64,000 bases of DNA from Aradus depressus (Eukaryota; Arthropoda; Insecta; Hemiptera; Aradidae), in NCBI GenBank assembly GCA_963662175.1, contig OY759214.1, positions 4,960,001-5,024,000 on the forward strand, read 5' to 3'. Position 1 is the stretch's first letter; each line of letters starts with the position of its first letter. A model generated the notes under the pieces. The model ran no database searches and was not told the DNA's origin. It saw only the letters and a program-made list of their open reading frames with translations. Shown here piece by piece: positions 31,941 through 42,961 of this stretch. The position numbers and the translations under genes were made by a program.

Positions 31941-32400
31941 GATAAGCTATTTTATGATATATTTATGCATGCGTTTTTTTTATGGTATTGGTGATAAAAA
32001 TAAAAATATTAATAATAAAAAAAAAAAATAATAAAAATAGTTTAAAGGGTTTGTTGATGTGGTTTTAAAACGTAGCCATCAGCAATTTGGGAAATGTTGA
32101 TCTAAGGAAAATTGCGACCTTACGTAGGCGAGTAAAATTCACCCATAAATGGTTTTTGAGAGCGATAATCGCTAGTAGTCTCAGAATAATAAGTGATGAA
32201 ATTAGAACATCCACATGGATGAATAGAATACAAACGTCATAAAATTTCAATCATAACCTTGTAAGTAATTCTGTGTAAATAAGAAAAACAAATAAATAAT
32301 AAAAATATAAGCGTAAAATAAGGATGTAATAAGAATATTTTTAGAAAATATTATCTTGAAGACATCATAGCAAAAATGTAATAAATTAATCAATAATAAA
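31941..32400. other. LTR-element internal AT-rich DNA
   Basis: No gene seen. Confidence 0.4.
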
Positions 32401-32586
32401 AGTAAGTAATTAGTTTGATAATAAAGTTGTTCTAGCCTAGTCCTGAGTTAATAATTGTAATGAGTAAGTAATTAGTTTGATAATAAAGTTGTTCTAGCCT
32501 AGTCCTGAGTTGATAATTGTAATGAGTAAGTAATTAGTTTGATAATAAAGTTGTTCTAGCCTAGTCGTGAGTTAATAATTGTAATG
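32401..32586. repeat. 62-bp tandem repeat, 3 copies
   Basis: Units begin AGTAAGTAATTAGTTTGATA at 32401, 32463 and 32525, with a partial unit at 32587. Confidence 0.93.
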
Positions 32587-33328
32587 AGTAAGTTTTTGTT
32601 CCATATTTGATATAGTATAAAGCAATATTGAAACGTTACCTTTCAAAATGTAAATCCTTTGTAAAAAAAAAAAACTTGAAAATAATTCATTTATCGATGC
32701 ACAACCTGTGATGACAATTCGAATGGATAAAAACTAGCATAAGTTTTACATAAATCATTATAAGAAAGCACTTCTGTTATATTTATCAATATTGAAAGAA
32801 TTGAGTAAACACAAAATAGGTTAGAATTCTTCACTGTAAAGCTGGTGTTTTCTTTCGTTTTTCTGTTTTTTTGATAAGAATATAGTAAGGCAGCAAATCG
32901 AGTCCATCTAAACAAAATGTATGGAAAAGTAATTAGTATTGCATGATATTGTTAAATAAATTTTTTCTTTGTATCTTATAATGAAATATAATAGTTGTAA
33001 CTCACTTGAGATGGAGTGATTTCCGTAGCCAGCAAGTCGTCATTCTATGTTGATTAGAGAAATTGAATGCTCATGATGACGATTTTATATGGTGTCCAAG
33101 TAAAAATTAGTGGGGTACACTTATAATGGGAGTCTAATCAGAGAGACGCGATGGAAATTGTATCGCCATCTTGAGGGGGAACACTCAGGTGGGTTAATAA
33201 AAAAAAAGAACGTGGTATGGATCACATGTGTCGATCAATCATCGGTAACTTGGCAGGTGATGTGATTTGTAGTGGTTAAAGAGAAGTATGTGTAAAAACA
33301 TATTTTTTTTTATCTATGTAGGCGGTAA
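32587..33328. other. LTR-element internal DNA up to the 3' LTR
   Basis: No coding sequence. GATGGCGATAC-type and purine-rich pieces such as GAGGGGGAACAC (near 33173) could derive from a polypurine tract but do not abut the LTR. Confidence 0.35.
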
Positions 33329-33924
33329 TGTAGCGGTCTATGTAACCCTACATGGATGTATGAGAGTAGAGGGGAGTATTACTGCCGACTAGACCACGCC
33401 TACTAGAGATGCATAGGGGTTATCCGTATTGAATTTTTTTCTGTCAATAAAATTAAATAATGTTGATGATTGGCCTGCATAAAAATACTGATGTAAACCT
33501 GTGATGTCATGAAGTTGTATAAAAAAAAAATATGTTAATGGTTTTTAAAGAAAAAAAATTGAAAAGGCACTGTAACATGTGACCAATGAAATGTCGACAT
33601 GATATAAGGAGGCCATGTTTTCTAGGCATGGTAAAAAAAAGAGGGTTGTTCGTTGTGAGAGTGTCAGTGGGGAGGTGCTTAGAGGAGTGACATACTAATA
33701 AAAATGTGTTTAGTGAACGAGTGATATGCCTGAGGACCCGGAAGCACCGCTAAAGAGTATCACGTTATGATCGATGGTCATGTGATGACGAGACATTGAA
33801 CGAGAGTACGAACAACCATTTAATCTCATCTTTTTTCATTATGAATTTATGAATGTAACTTCGTTTTATAGTATCTTTTTCTTTTCGCGATTGATAAAAT
33901 TAAAAGGTAAAAACGACCGTTACA
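33329..33924 (+). mobile_element. 3' LTR of large LTR element (internally deleted)
   Basis: TGTAGCGGTC to ACGACCGTTACA, 596 bp, near-identical to the LTR at 27950 apart from one ~290-bp deletion and small changes. Flanks are ATTAT (left of the 5' LTR) and ATATT (right of this one), so a target duplication is not clear. Confidence 0.88.
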
Positions 33925-33936
33925 ATATTGTATATA

Positions 33937-34058
33937 CAGGGTGTAACAAGTCGAGAGGGCGATACTTAGGGGTCTTATAGTAAACCTAATTCTGAACAAA
34001 AAAGTTCCTATAAACATAGGTCCGCAAATGCTTTGTTTAAAAGTTATAATAAAAAAAC
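33937..34058 (+). repeat. Left terminal inverted repeat of Tc1/mariner-type element
   Basis: Starts CAGGGTGTAACAAGTCGAGA and runs about 122 bp to TATAATAAAAAAAC. It pairs with 35248-35373. TA lies outside each end (TATATA context). Confidence 0.9.
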
Positions 34059-34186
34059 TGCAGGGCAAAGAAAGTAATACCTGCAATTGGTATAAGGGAT
34101 TAGGATCTGAATAGGGTTCAAAGTTCAATACCATTCATGTTGGGTTCTATTTCAATGCAACTAATCTCATTTATTGTGAATCAGTA

Positions 34187-35177
34187 TTGAATGTTCACGA
34201 ATGTGGAATGTGGTATGCAGATATTCTATTTGTGTACGGTTTTTGTAACGGGAACAGTGATGCAGCTGTTGAGGAGATCCCCCATCGAAGGGTTTTCCAG
34301 GCTACTTATCAACGAATAAGAGAAACTGGCCGTGTTACAGAGCTGCCCACCAGAATAATTAATTCTCGAGTCAATGTAAATCGAAGAGAAAATATCATCG
34401 GAGCTTTTGAAGTAAATCGGACGACAAGCACACGTCGAACCGGGCTTCAAATGCAGGTTTCGCATATGGAAGTGTACAGAACCCTAAGGAGCGAACGTAC
34501 GTACCCCTATCATTTTAGTTCAGTACAGCATTTAGTACAGGTTGATGGTGAAGCAAGGATGCAATTCTGTAACTGGTATCTTCGTCGTTTAGCATCCAAT
34601 CATCACTTTGGTAACAACATCTTATGGACAGATGAGGCTACATTCACCCGTGGCGGGATAGTGGATGTACATAATGAGCACTACTGGTCCATTCGAAATC
34701 CACACGCAACCAGGGTTACACACTATCAGCATCAGTTTAGTGTTAATGTTTGGCTTGGTGTCATTGACCGCTATCTCCTTTCGTCAATATTTCTTCCTGC
34801 CCGATTCAATTCGGGTGCAATTTTAAATCTATTGGAAAATGATCCCATTGAACCTGAAAGTACATAGTTGGTTTCAAATGGATGGATGCCCAGCACATAA
34901 TGGCAGATTCATTCGTGATTAGATGGACAGAAATTATTTAAGGAGATGGATCGGACGCTTTGCACCAGTTAGATGGCCTGCAAGAAGTCCCGACTTAACG
35001 CCCATGGATTTATACGTTTGGGGGGCGTTGAAAACTAACTTTTATGCGCAATGTGTAAACACTAGGGAAGAATTGGTTGAAAGGTTTCAGAGCGATTGTG
35101 ACGAAATGAGAGGACAGGAACAAAAGGAACTAACAGCCATAAATTCAGTTGCCCGGAGGTGTCAATTATGTGTGTGA
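34187..35177 (+). pseudogene. Tc1/mariner-superfamily transposase, frameshift and stop
   Basis: The N-terminal part (YADILFVYGFCNGNSDAAVE, with RRVFQATYQRIRETGRV) resembles the HTH segment (DUF4817 type) of insect transposases. The DDE core gives ILWTDEATFTRGG (first Asp), FQMDGCPAHN (second Asp) and ARSPDLTPMDLYVWG (third Asp). A frameshift near 34840 moves the second motif out of the first frame, and a TAG at about 34921 interrupts between the second and third motifs. Counting through that stop, 41 residues separate the last two Asp, so a DD41D pattern is possible. The element has long TIRs on both sides. The transposase would cut and paste the element at TA sites, but this copy cannot make an intact enzyme. 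Confidence 0.85.
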
Positions 35178-35247
35178 CAACAGGGAAGACATTTTGAACA
35201 ATTGTTGTAGTTACTCTTTACTTTCAAGTGATTAGTGTTGTATTAGC

Positions 35248-35373
35248 GTTTTTTTATTATAACTTTTAAACAAAGCATTTGCGGACCTATGTTTATAGGA
35301 ACTTTTTTGTTCAGAATTAAGTTTACTTACTACAAAATCCTAAAGTATCGCCCTCTCGACTTGTTACACCCTG
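35248..35373 (-). repeat. Right terminal inverted repeat of Tc1/mariner-type element
   Basis: The reverse complement matches the left TIR (about 122 bp) with few differences and ends CTTGTTACACCCTG. The complete element is about 1.44 kb. Confidence 0.9.
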
Positions 35374-35507
35374 TATATATGTGAAAATAAAATTTAAATC
35401 GAAAAATTATTAAAATCGAAATTTTCTATATCGCGACTTTAATTGAAAATGCCTTGGATAGCTGGGTACACTCTTCACGGGAAGAACGGTTACTAAAGTT
35501 CCTAATG

Positions 35508-36381
35508 TGTAGTTAACACCAGTAATTAATAATAATTAACTACTGTCGCCAACTTGAAGAAGCATGAGTGGGGGGAATGGAATGAAACAAACTTAGAACT
35601 GTAACATATTTATTTTAATAAGAACAAAAAATATTTACAAGAACAATTTAATTTATTAATGGGCGTATGTCTGGAGGACTTAATTATAACTTAACTACGA
35701 GGTACCTCGATAATATATTCCTGGATGGGTAAGTGAGAATGTCCGCATCTCTGTGTTTGTCGTGTACTCGGGAAATGTCTGATATCATTAACATCCGAGC
35801 ACACCACAGCGATGACGAAATTACATATTTGGTATCGCACGGAATTTATGTCCGACTTAGAGGGCAGAAAATTGTAAGTTCACCTCTTTAGATATAATTA
35901 AACTTGGGCTAAAACTTTGCTAACACTGACATGACCTGCCGGGCACCACTCTGAACGAAGACTGTTTGACTCACATATTTAAAACTGAACTGTGAAATAT
36001 AAAATTGTGAAAGATATAACTGACGTGACCTGAGCGGCCCAACTCTGAACGTAGACTGATCTCTGAACAGGGTGGCTCCTTGATTTTCCTGGTGGTGGGG
36101 ATGGATCCCGACATCTCATTGGCTGTTTGTTCCCGCCAAATTTACTTCCAGTCAATCACCGATCACTGGTTGCGTAAGGCTCTTCTATGAATAGGAGATT
36201 GCCAGCCCGCGTTGGCCGTTCATGCATCCCCGGATATAAACAATTATCTACATCCTTCCTTTCATCTATATCCTTTGTCCCTTGTTTCGCTTGTCCCTTG
36301 TTAACCTCGATTCGCTCGTAGTATCACTGGTCCTTGCTGTACAATAATGACAATAATTGTCCATAGGGTAGACATGCTACA
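35508..36381 (-). mobile_element. Probable solo LTR (ends TGTAG...CTACA)
   Basis: It has five-base inverted ends and AATAAA on the minus strand near 35600. Two diverged ~92-bp blocks (TGAC(A/G)TGACCTG...ACTCTGAACG) occur near 35930 and 36022. It shares that style with 9361-10277. A TTGGCGACAGTAG near 35555 resembles a primer site, so part of an internal region may be included. No target duplication seen. Confidence 0.4.
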
Positions 36382-36416
36382 ATATATATAATGTTTTATT
36401 TTTTTTATTTTTTCAG

Positions 36417-36452
36417 AAATACATCACATGCCTATACACTCACGCTGGTTGT
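36417..36452 (+). CDS. Predicted exon 7 (36 nt)
   Basis: The long pyrimidine tract and TTTTTTCAG precede KYITCLYTHAGC, and the donor is GTACGT. Phase 0-0 joins exons 6 and 8. It is very short, so confidence rests on phase and the strong acceptor. A foldback insertion starts 16 bases after the donor. Confidence 0.4.
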
Positions 36453-36455
36453 GTA

Positions 36456-36763
36456 CGTATAAACCTAGTAATGAAAACTGACATTATTGCAGAGATATTG
36501 TGAAATAATTCAAATGAACTTGAAAGAAATAAAACTTGTTTATTTATGATATTGTCTAATTTCACCAACTATATTTACATGGGAGTACTTTCGGTATTTC
36601 TACCATCCTCAGCCAAAAGCATAAGAGACTGAGTCTTATCTCTTATGCTTTTGGCTGAGGATGGTAGAAATACCGAAAGTACTCCCATGTAAATATAGTT
36701 GGTGAAATTAGACAATATCATAAATAAACAAGTTTTATTTCTTTCAAGTTCGTATAAACCTAG
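36456..36763. repeat. Foldback insertion: perfect 113-bp inverted repeat, 13-bp direct-repeat flanks
   Basis: Arms 36516-36628 and 36639-36751 are exact reverse complements around a ten-base loop (CTGAGTCTTA). The inserted block (36469-36750) is flanked by CGTATAAACCTAG at 36456-36468 and 36751-36763, which looks like a target duplication. Each arm contains GGCTGAGGATGGTAGAAATA followed by CCGAAAGTACTC. Confidence 0.9.
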
Positions 36764-36954
36764 GTTTTTCATTTTTAGAGACCCATAAGTAGAATGCTCG
36801 TGGCTTTATAAGTAGGTCATGGCCTAAAGCAGTAAGACTTTACTAAGATGATAGAATAGCATAACTGGAGCGACCTAATAATGAGGGGGGAGGTTCGAGT
36901 CGGCTTTGTCATAAGTTCGAGATGAGACTTCTTCGAGATGGGACTTCTTCGTCA
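36764..36954. other. Intronic stretch, no feature
   Basis: No gene seen. Confidence 0.4.
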
Positions 36955-37158
36955 CAGTACCAAATATTATAACCCCAAACATGATTTCTGCCATGTTCCC
37001 ATTTCGAGAAGGGATGTGTTTACTATATATTCTTCTTAGATACTTCATACTTGAACATAAATGCAAGTTACAGTACCAAATATTGTAACCCCAAACATAA
37101 TTTCTGCCATGTTCCCATTTCGAGAAGGGATGTGTTTACTATACATTCTTCTTAGAAT
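36955..37158. repeat. 116-bp tandem duplication
   Basis: CAGTACCAAATATT(A/G)TAACC starts at 36955 and 37071. The second copy is about 88 bp long. The few substitutions indicate a fairly recent event. Confidence 0.9.
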
Positions 37159-38017
37159 GGTTGTTGTTTGTTCCTTCCAGAACCTCTCCAACTATTTCCT
37201 TTTTCCAATGCAGTCTTGTCCCCACAAAATAAAAAATGAAAAATAAAATATTAAAATAGCTTTTAGAGAGAGCAGGGGGTTTGATGGAGTTGAGGGTACA
37301 AAGAGAAGTCGCGACTATGAGTATTATTAACAACATTTCTTGCAAACAATACACGTACCGGTAACCTAATGAAGGTCGTCTCTTGTTGGTATTTTCACTT
37401 TATTTTTATTTACCCCAAATTTCATGTTTTTGGACCCTGTGAAATATCTTAAAATACGTAGGTGAATCACCGGCAATGTACTTCCCCACAACGAATTAAT
37501 CAATTACTCTTTAATACGAGTCGACCGTTTGCGCTAATATTTAACAGTAGACTTACATATAGGTTCCTACCTAAATACTCATTCTAAATTTTGTATCAAT
37601 AAAATCATTATATTGGCAGTTATTAGGGTATTTGAATTGAGCCCCCTCCCAGGAACCTCCCTTCCTTTTAGCCGATATCGCTGAAATTTAAAAGTTTACA
37701 TCCATATTGGGTTTTAACTTTAAATATAAAATTTTATGTCGATAGATTCTTTACATCGGCAGTTATTGGGGGCTTAACTTAAACTTCAAAACAACCAATA
37801 TCTAAACCTCAACACCTCCAATAACTCTCGAGAGTATGACCATTTCGGCACGAAATTTTATAGGATTCAGCAGTCTATAAGTAAGACACCACCTTCGGGC
37901 ATTGAAGAAGAATGATTAGATATAGAGAGCGAGAGGGAGCGGAAACATAATTTACTACAATTATTTCGAGCTGGGGACGTATATTCTTTGTGATTCAAAC
38001 TTTTTTTTTTTTTTCAG
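37159..38017. other. Intronic stretch, no feature
   Basis: No repeat or gene recognised; it ends in a 17-base T-rich tract and the CAG acceptor of exon 8. Confidence 0.4.
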
Positions 38018-38129
38018 ATGCCTTTCAACAAGTTTGACTGGACAATTTGTGAGAGAATTTTAAAAATTGTTTCTGGAACCACGAATGACGATAATCCGGT
38101 AACGAAGATACTGAATACTTGTATGAATG
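38018..38129 (+). CDS. Predicted exon 8
   Basis: It is preceded by a T14-type tract and CAG. It encodes MPFNKFDWTICERILKIVSG, then TTNDDNPVTKILNTCMN, and the donor GTAGGT leaves one base. The 112 nt are open only in this frame with balanced composition. Because it begins with ATG it could instead be a first exon of a separate, shorter transcript. Confidence 0.5.
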
Positions 38130-38261
38130 GTAGGTAACACAATAAACAATCTCATATCTTAAAAGATAAATCATTTGATCATATCTGAGATTGGATTAGC
38201 ACAGCTGCCAAAAAGTCAGAAACTGCTTGAAGTTACTGTGAGACATGTGAGGTGAGGTTCT

Positions 38262-38990
38262 AGTGGGGAGGGGGCATGGTGAGATTTAGCCAATAGGAGA
38301 GGTGCTGTGTTGTCATCTCTCGCCTGTCCCTCACTTCACTTCATTTCTCGTTCTGGAGAAGATCCTTAGTCTCTCAGTCTAGTGGTGGGGAGGGGGCATG
38401 GTGAGATTTAGCCAATAGGGGAGGTGCTGTGTTGTCATCTCTCACCTGTCCCTCACTTCACTTCATTTCTCGTTCTAGAGAAGATCCTTAGTCTCTCAGT
38501 CTAGTGGTGGGGAGGGGGCTTCGTTAGATTTAGCCAATAGGGGAGGTGCTGTGTTGTCATCTCTCGCCTGTCCCTAACATCACTTCATTTCTCGTTCTGG
38601 AGAAGATCCTTAGTCTCTCAGTCTAGTGGTGGGGAGGGGGCTTGGTGAGATTTAGCCAATAGGGGAGGTGCTGTGTTGTCATCTCTCGCCTGTCCCTCAC
38701 TTCACTTCTCGTTCTGGAGAAAATCCTTAGTCTCTCAGTCTAGTGGTGGGGAGGGGGCTTGGTGAGATTTAGCCAATAGGGGAGGTGCTGTGTTGTCATC
38801 TCTCACCTGTCCCTCACTTCACTTCATTTCTCGTTCTGGAGAAGATCCTTAGTCTCTCAGTCTAGTGGTGGGGAGGGAGCTTGGTTAGATTTAGCCAATA
38901 GGGGAGGTGCTGTGTTGTCATCTCTCGCTTGTCCCTCACTTCACTTCATTTCTCGTTCTGGAGAAGATCCTTAGTCCCTTAGTCTTTATG
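38262..38990. repeat. ~120-bp minisatellite, ~6 copies
   Basis: Units contain AGATTTAGCCAATAGG, GCTGTGTTGTCATCTCTC and GAAGATCCTTAGTCTCTCAG. Starts fall near 38262, 38383, 38502, 38622, 38738 and 38858. Confidence 0.92.
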
Positions 38991-40733
38991 CTTTATTTAG
39001 CTGTACTTCCATTCCAACTGCACGAGTGAGTATTGGTACTAATTTAGGTTGAAAGTCACTCTTCGTAATTTCACTCCATGAGGTCAGTGCAGAAAACGTA
39101 TTTTTGCGGAAAGTAAATTTGTCTGCACGTCTGTCAACATTATTTTGGTCTAACGACTAAGTGGATGCCCGGAACCGGAGGCGGCGGCTAGTGGTCCACA
39201 TCTACCGACTGAAAGGCTACACCGGTACGACCGCTGCTATCGGGAGGGGGAAAGTGTTGCAACCATCCGTTGTTGCTTCACAGCTGTGCTGCTATGCTAG
39301 ATATTTATGTAGTTAACAATTGTTAGTTGAGAAATATATGTTGAGAAGTTCGTTTTGAGAAGTTTTAATTTTAATTCCTTATACATATTAAGAGCGATGC
39401 TACATGTGTTATAATTTTTCAATTTTTAAAAATGTTAAAAGGCACGTAAGTTCAGTTTCAGTGGAAGATAAATTGAACAATACTAAAGTAGTGAAGTTGG
39501 AATGTCGCTCAATTCGCTGGAATTTGCTCTTTGCTAGCTTCTTCAAATCAAAATCAAGATACCTTCTATTGTACAAATTTTACAATTTTAAATGCAATGC
39601 TGCTCAGGTAACGAGGTAACTTGATTTAGAGAACAATATTATAGCCGTCTGGCAAGGTACCTAAAACTTTGCAAATTAAAAAAATGTGTGGTAATTTATG
39701 TTGAACGACATTATCTTTACATATTGAATAAATCCATACATTTTTGAGCTTAATAAATGAGAAAGTTTATCATCATCTGACTTGATCTTTTAAGTGACAA
39801 ATTGGATGGAAAGGTGATACGCCCAATGTTGAAACCATTTGTGGAGATATTGCAGACATCTTAAGAAACATCCCCACCTTCTTCAGACATGTTCCGTGTT
39901 TCAACTATTATTGCACTACTATCAGCCTTAAGAGAAATGGATAGTTGTTTTCCATGCTTATGTTATGTTGGAAATGTTGCTTCACTCTGGATTGCATGGG
40001 TTTTGTGAGTCTTCTTTCGATAACATTCGTGTCATCTGGAATGCTTCTCAACAAAAAGCAAAATATATATTTTTCAAGTTTGCTCTCCAAGTTTCCAATT
40101 TGTACTTCAATATATACATTATTGCAGGAGAATGGATTTTAAAGACTATGAAGCACAGTTGAAAAAAAAAAAAAAATTCTGGTCCCATAAATCTGATAAC
40201 GCGAATAGTGTTAGTGCAAGAAGGGAAGAAGTCTACATATTGGGTACAAATAGTGTTACGAAAAATAGTTTAAAAATATTTTTATATTTTACATATATGT
40301 AGGGATTAGAGCAAACTAACGTTTAACTAATTTTTTTATTTAACGATGTATATATATCCAAATTTTACCCAAAATAGCCATGCATATCGATGGCTAGCAT
40401 TTTGGAAAATTGTCTGAACCTACAAAAATTAATTACTGTACTTTAATTAATCATAAAACCGAAGAACCCTTTCCTGTATCTGTTACACATGTTCTTCATT
40501 TTTTTTTTTTTTGTCTTAAGTTTTACGCAGTACGGAAATCAGGACGATCTATATGTGCCTCATGTCGTTTGAGTTCCGAGCCACTATAAAACTTAAATTG
40601 AAACAAGTAAGTTTTTTTTATCAATACTATCTGGTTCATCTGGCATTGACCGGGAGTAACGTCGTGGTTTATCATTAAGGTTGGCCCTTGCTTAAAATGA
40701 AGACATCCTCTAATCCCAACTACAGAAGCCCCC
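38991..40733. other. Intronic stretch without recognised features
   Basis: Moderately GC-rich from 39150 to 39290, then A/T-rich. ORFs at 39404-39619 and 39908-40162 have no motif and overlap on both strands. I cannot support a gene. Confidence 0.4.
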
Positions 40734-41025
40734 TTCAGGTTTATAGTCACTCACTCTAACCACGCCGACAGGGGCCTTTCTAGGATACGAGTCAGTCACA
40801 CTAAACAACAGCCAAAGAGGCACCTTTCAGGTTTATAGTCACTCACTCTAACCACACCGACAGGGGCCTTTCTAGGATACGAGTTAGTCAAACTAAACAA
40901 CAGCCAAAGAGGCCCCTTTCAGGTTTATAGTCACTCACTCTAACCACACCGACAGGGGCCTTTCTAGGATACGAGTCAGTCACACTAAACAACAGCCAAA
41001 GAGGCACCTTTCAGGTTTATAGTTA
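40734..41025. repeat. 92-bp minisatellite, ~3.2 copies
   Basis: Starts at 40734, 40826, 40918 and 41010 with TTCAGGTTTATAGTCACTCA (the last copy is partial). Confidence 0.93.
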
Positions 41026-41053
41026 GACACCAGGAGCCCTTCTGGGGTTTCTT

Positions 41054-41259
41054 GAACAAACAAGGATCAGCTTCACTTTTTGAATCACGTCCACTACTTG
41101 ATGCTACTAAACCAGTATCAAAGTACAACATATATTTTACTAGAGCTTATTTCCCTGAACAAACAAGGATCAGCTTCACTTTTTGAATCACGTCCACTAC
41201 TTGATGCTACTAAACAGGAATCAAAGTACAACATATATTTTACTAGACCTTATTTCCCT
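41054..41259. repeat. 103-bp tandem duplication
   Basis: GAACAAACAAGGATCAGCTT starts at 41054 and 41157, and the two copies differ at about three positions. Confidence 0.93.
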
Positions 41260-41705
41260 GCGAATCTCTGTTAATAACAATAAAAAACCTCCATGAGTCC
41301 ATATAGAATTCGCTCCAAATGACAGACTCTATTTGGAACATCACTTTAACCCTCAGGTTAGATTTCCTTATATCTAAGTTGATGATGGAATGGCGGTTGA
41401 TATCAGAATGAGTCAATTTTCATTTGCAGATACACATAATTTAGCTACCATTTTTACCGAGGGACTTTTGGTAATAATAGTGAGGAAAAATCATAGAACA
41501 GTCTTTATTCCAACAAATAATTGTTAAATTTTTATTTATAATGATTTACAAACTTTTAGTAACAATTTTGGTGCACCACACAGCTTCTGGAATACTAAAT
41601 CTCAAACTATATTTTATAAATCATCTGGCATTTATGATATTTTTTATTCTAAATATTATTTAATTTTAATCAATAACGTGTGTATATAAAAATATGTTAC
41701 ATATT

Positions 41706-41917
41706 TTTTTTTTTTTTTTTTTTTGGCTTTATGTACGGTGCATATTAGCCATGTCAATGTGTTATATATAATTATTTAAGACATCCATGGCCCCGGGAGG
41801 GAGTTCTATCTACGAAATAAAACTTACTCCCGGACGGGATTCGAACCCGCAAACCATGGTGAGACCATGCGACCAAAGCCCTACGCTCTAGCCCGCACGG
41901 CCACCATGGCCCCCACC
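41706..41917 (-). mobile_element. tRNA-derived SINE (family 3) with 8-bp target duplication
   Basis: On the minus strand the head reads GGCCATGGTGGCCGTGCGGG, an A box of the Leu/Ser tRNA type. A perfect B box, GGTTCGAATCC, follows at about 41841, then a short body and a poly(A) (T run on + at 41706-41724). TACATATT flanks both ends (41698-41705 and 41918-41925). Confidence 0.88.
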
Positions 41918-42267
41918 TACATATTGAATCTTAAGCAAAATAGATGGCAGCTGGCCAACAATGGTTGGGTTATGTGGGAACTGTGTGGAGTGATCATAGT
42001 TATGTAGGTTGTATTTCTGTCCGCTTTTACGATCTCGCCACTGCTTCGGTACCCCAACTACGACGTCGCAAATACGAACATTTGGTCTACCAACGCACGT
42101 GCGATATGCGGACGATATAGGCCACGCCATGTCACTCCACACGCGGCAGAATGGCGATCCTAAACGGATCCGCCCTCACCGCTGAAAGTTTGATGGCGGA
42201 AATCTTCCAGTAAGTGCCTTCTTAGAGCAACGTTTCGCGCAACACACCGGTTCACTGAATCTGGTGT

Positions 42268-42516
42268 CTATCTGATGGCGTAAATTAGAGGTTTGTGGTC
42301 CATCTTACTGATGAACTCGCGTTCCTCCAGCAACTGCCCACACACGATGTTGAGCAGAGTAGATAACGTGCAATTCTCTATCGTACGTAGAGTAGCTTTG
42401 CTACGCGTTTCATAAAGCCTTTGAGAAGAATCCAATAGTTTATCTTCCCACTGTTGCAAAACACCTTCCATGTATGTATGTTCTGGATGCATCATAATCA
42501 AGGGAAATTTTTGCAT
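42268..42516 (-). pseudogene. Ty3/gypsy RNase H domain remnant
   Basis: The minus frame reads YMEGVLQQWEDKLLDSSQRL, QLLEEREFISKMDHKPLIYA and IR. This matches the order of gypsy RNase H motifs (GGVLQQ...SQRL...LLEGREF...TDHKPLTYA). The first catalytic Asp is not preserved. It ends in a stop and no other pol part is nearby, except possible weak continuation toward 42140. It is an old fragment. Confidence 0.6.
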
Positions 42517-42856
42517 TTACCTCATAATACGTGAATATTTTGGTACCATTAGCAGGGTACAAATGAGAATCTCGCGGCTGCTTCCTGGTGTTCCCTTTGG
42601 CGGGTACCTACCACTGAGCTGCCTTGATATCCATTAGGGAAACACGTTGGCTCTGTTGATATGTGACGAATAGGCGGCGTGGAAGCGCATTGGTGTCGGT
42701 TAACTCCATTCCCGACACCTGACTCAGTTTTCTGACTTAGGTCGGATTACGATTCTAGGCTTGCGCTTAGACACTCAGGGTTATGTAGGATGAGTTCATC
42801 TGGATGTTCCAAAATTCAAATCTGTCATAAAATTCAATTACAGCAACAAATTCCAG

Positions 42857-42934
42857 AAGTCATACCACTGACGTACAGACAGAAGATTATCGAGAAATGT
42901 ATACCTAAAGAATTACAAAGTCCAGCACCTACAG
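42857..42934 (+). CDS. Predicted exon 9
   Basis: The acceptor AAATTCCAG completes a Glu codon with exon 8. The exon encodes EVIPLTYRQKIIEKCIPKEL and QSPAPT, with donor GTAATT leaving one base. An alternative acceptor 13 bases upstream (AATTACAG) would read QQIPEV but breaks phase with exon 8. 78 nt. Confidence 0.5.
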
Positions 42935-42961
42935 GTAATTGTATTCTATTTTATTAAAACA

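Noticed and set aside
39404..40162. Possible small genes (71 and 65 codons)
   Set aside because: No motif, overlapping frames on both strands and no clear splice context.
41830..41915. Genuine tRNA-Leu/Ser gene
   Set aside because: It is followed by a body and poly(A), and flanked by target duplications, so it is a SINE head.
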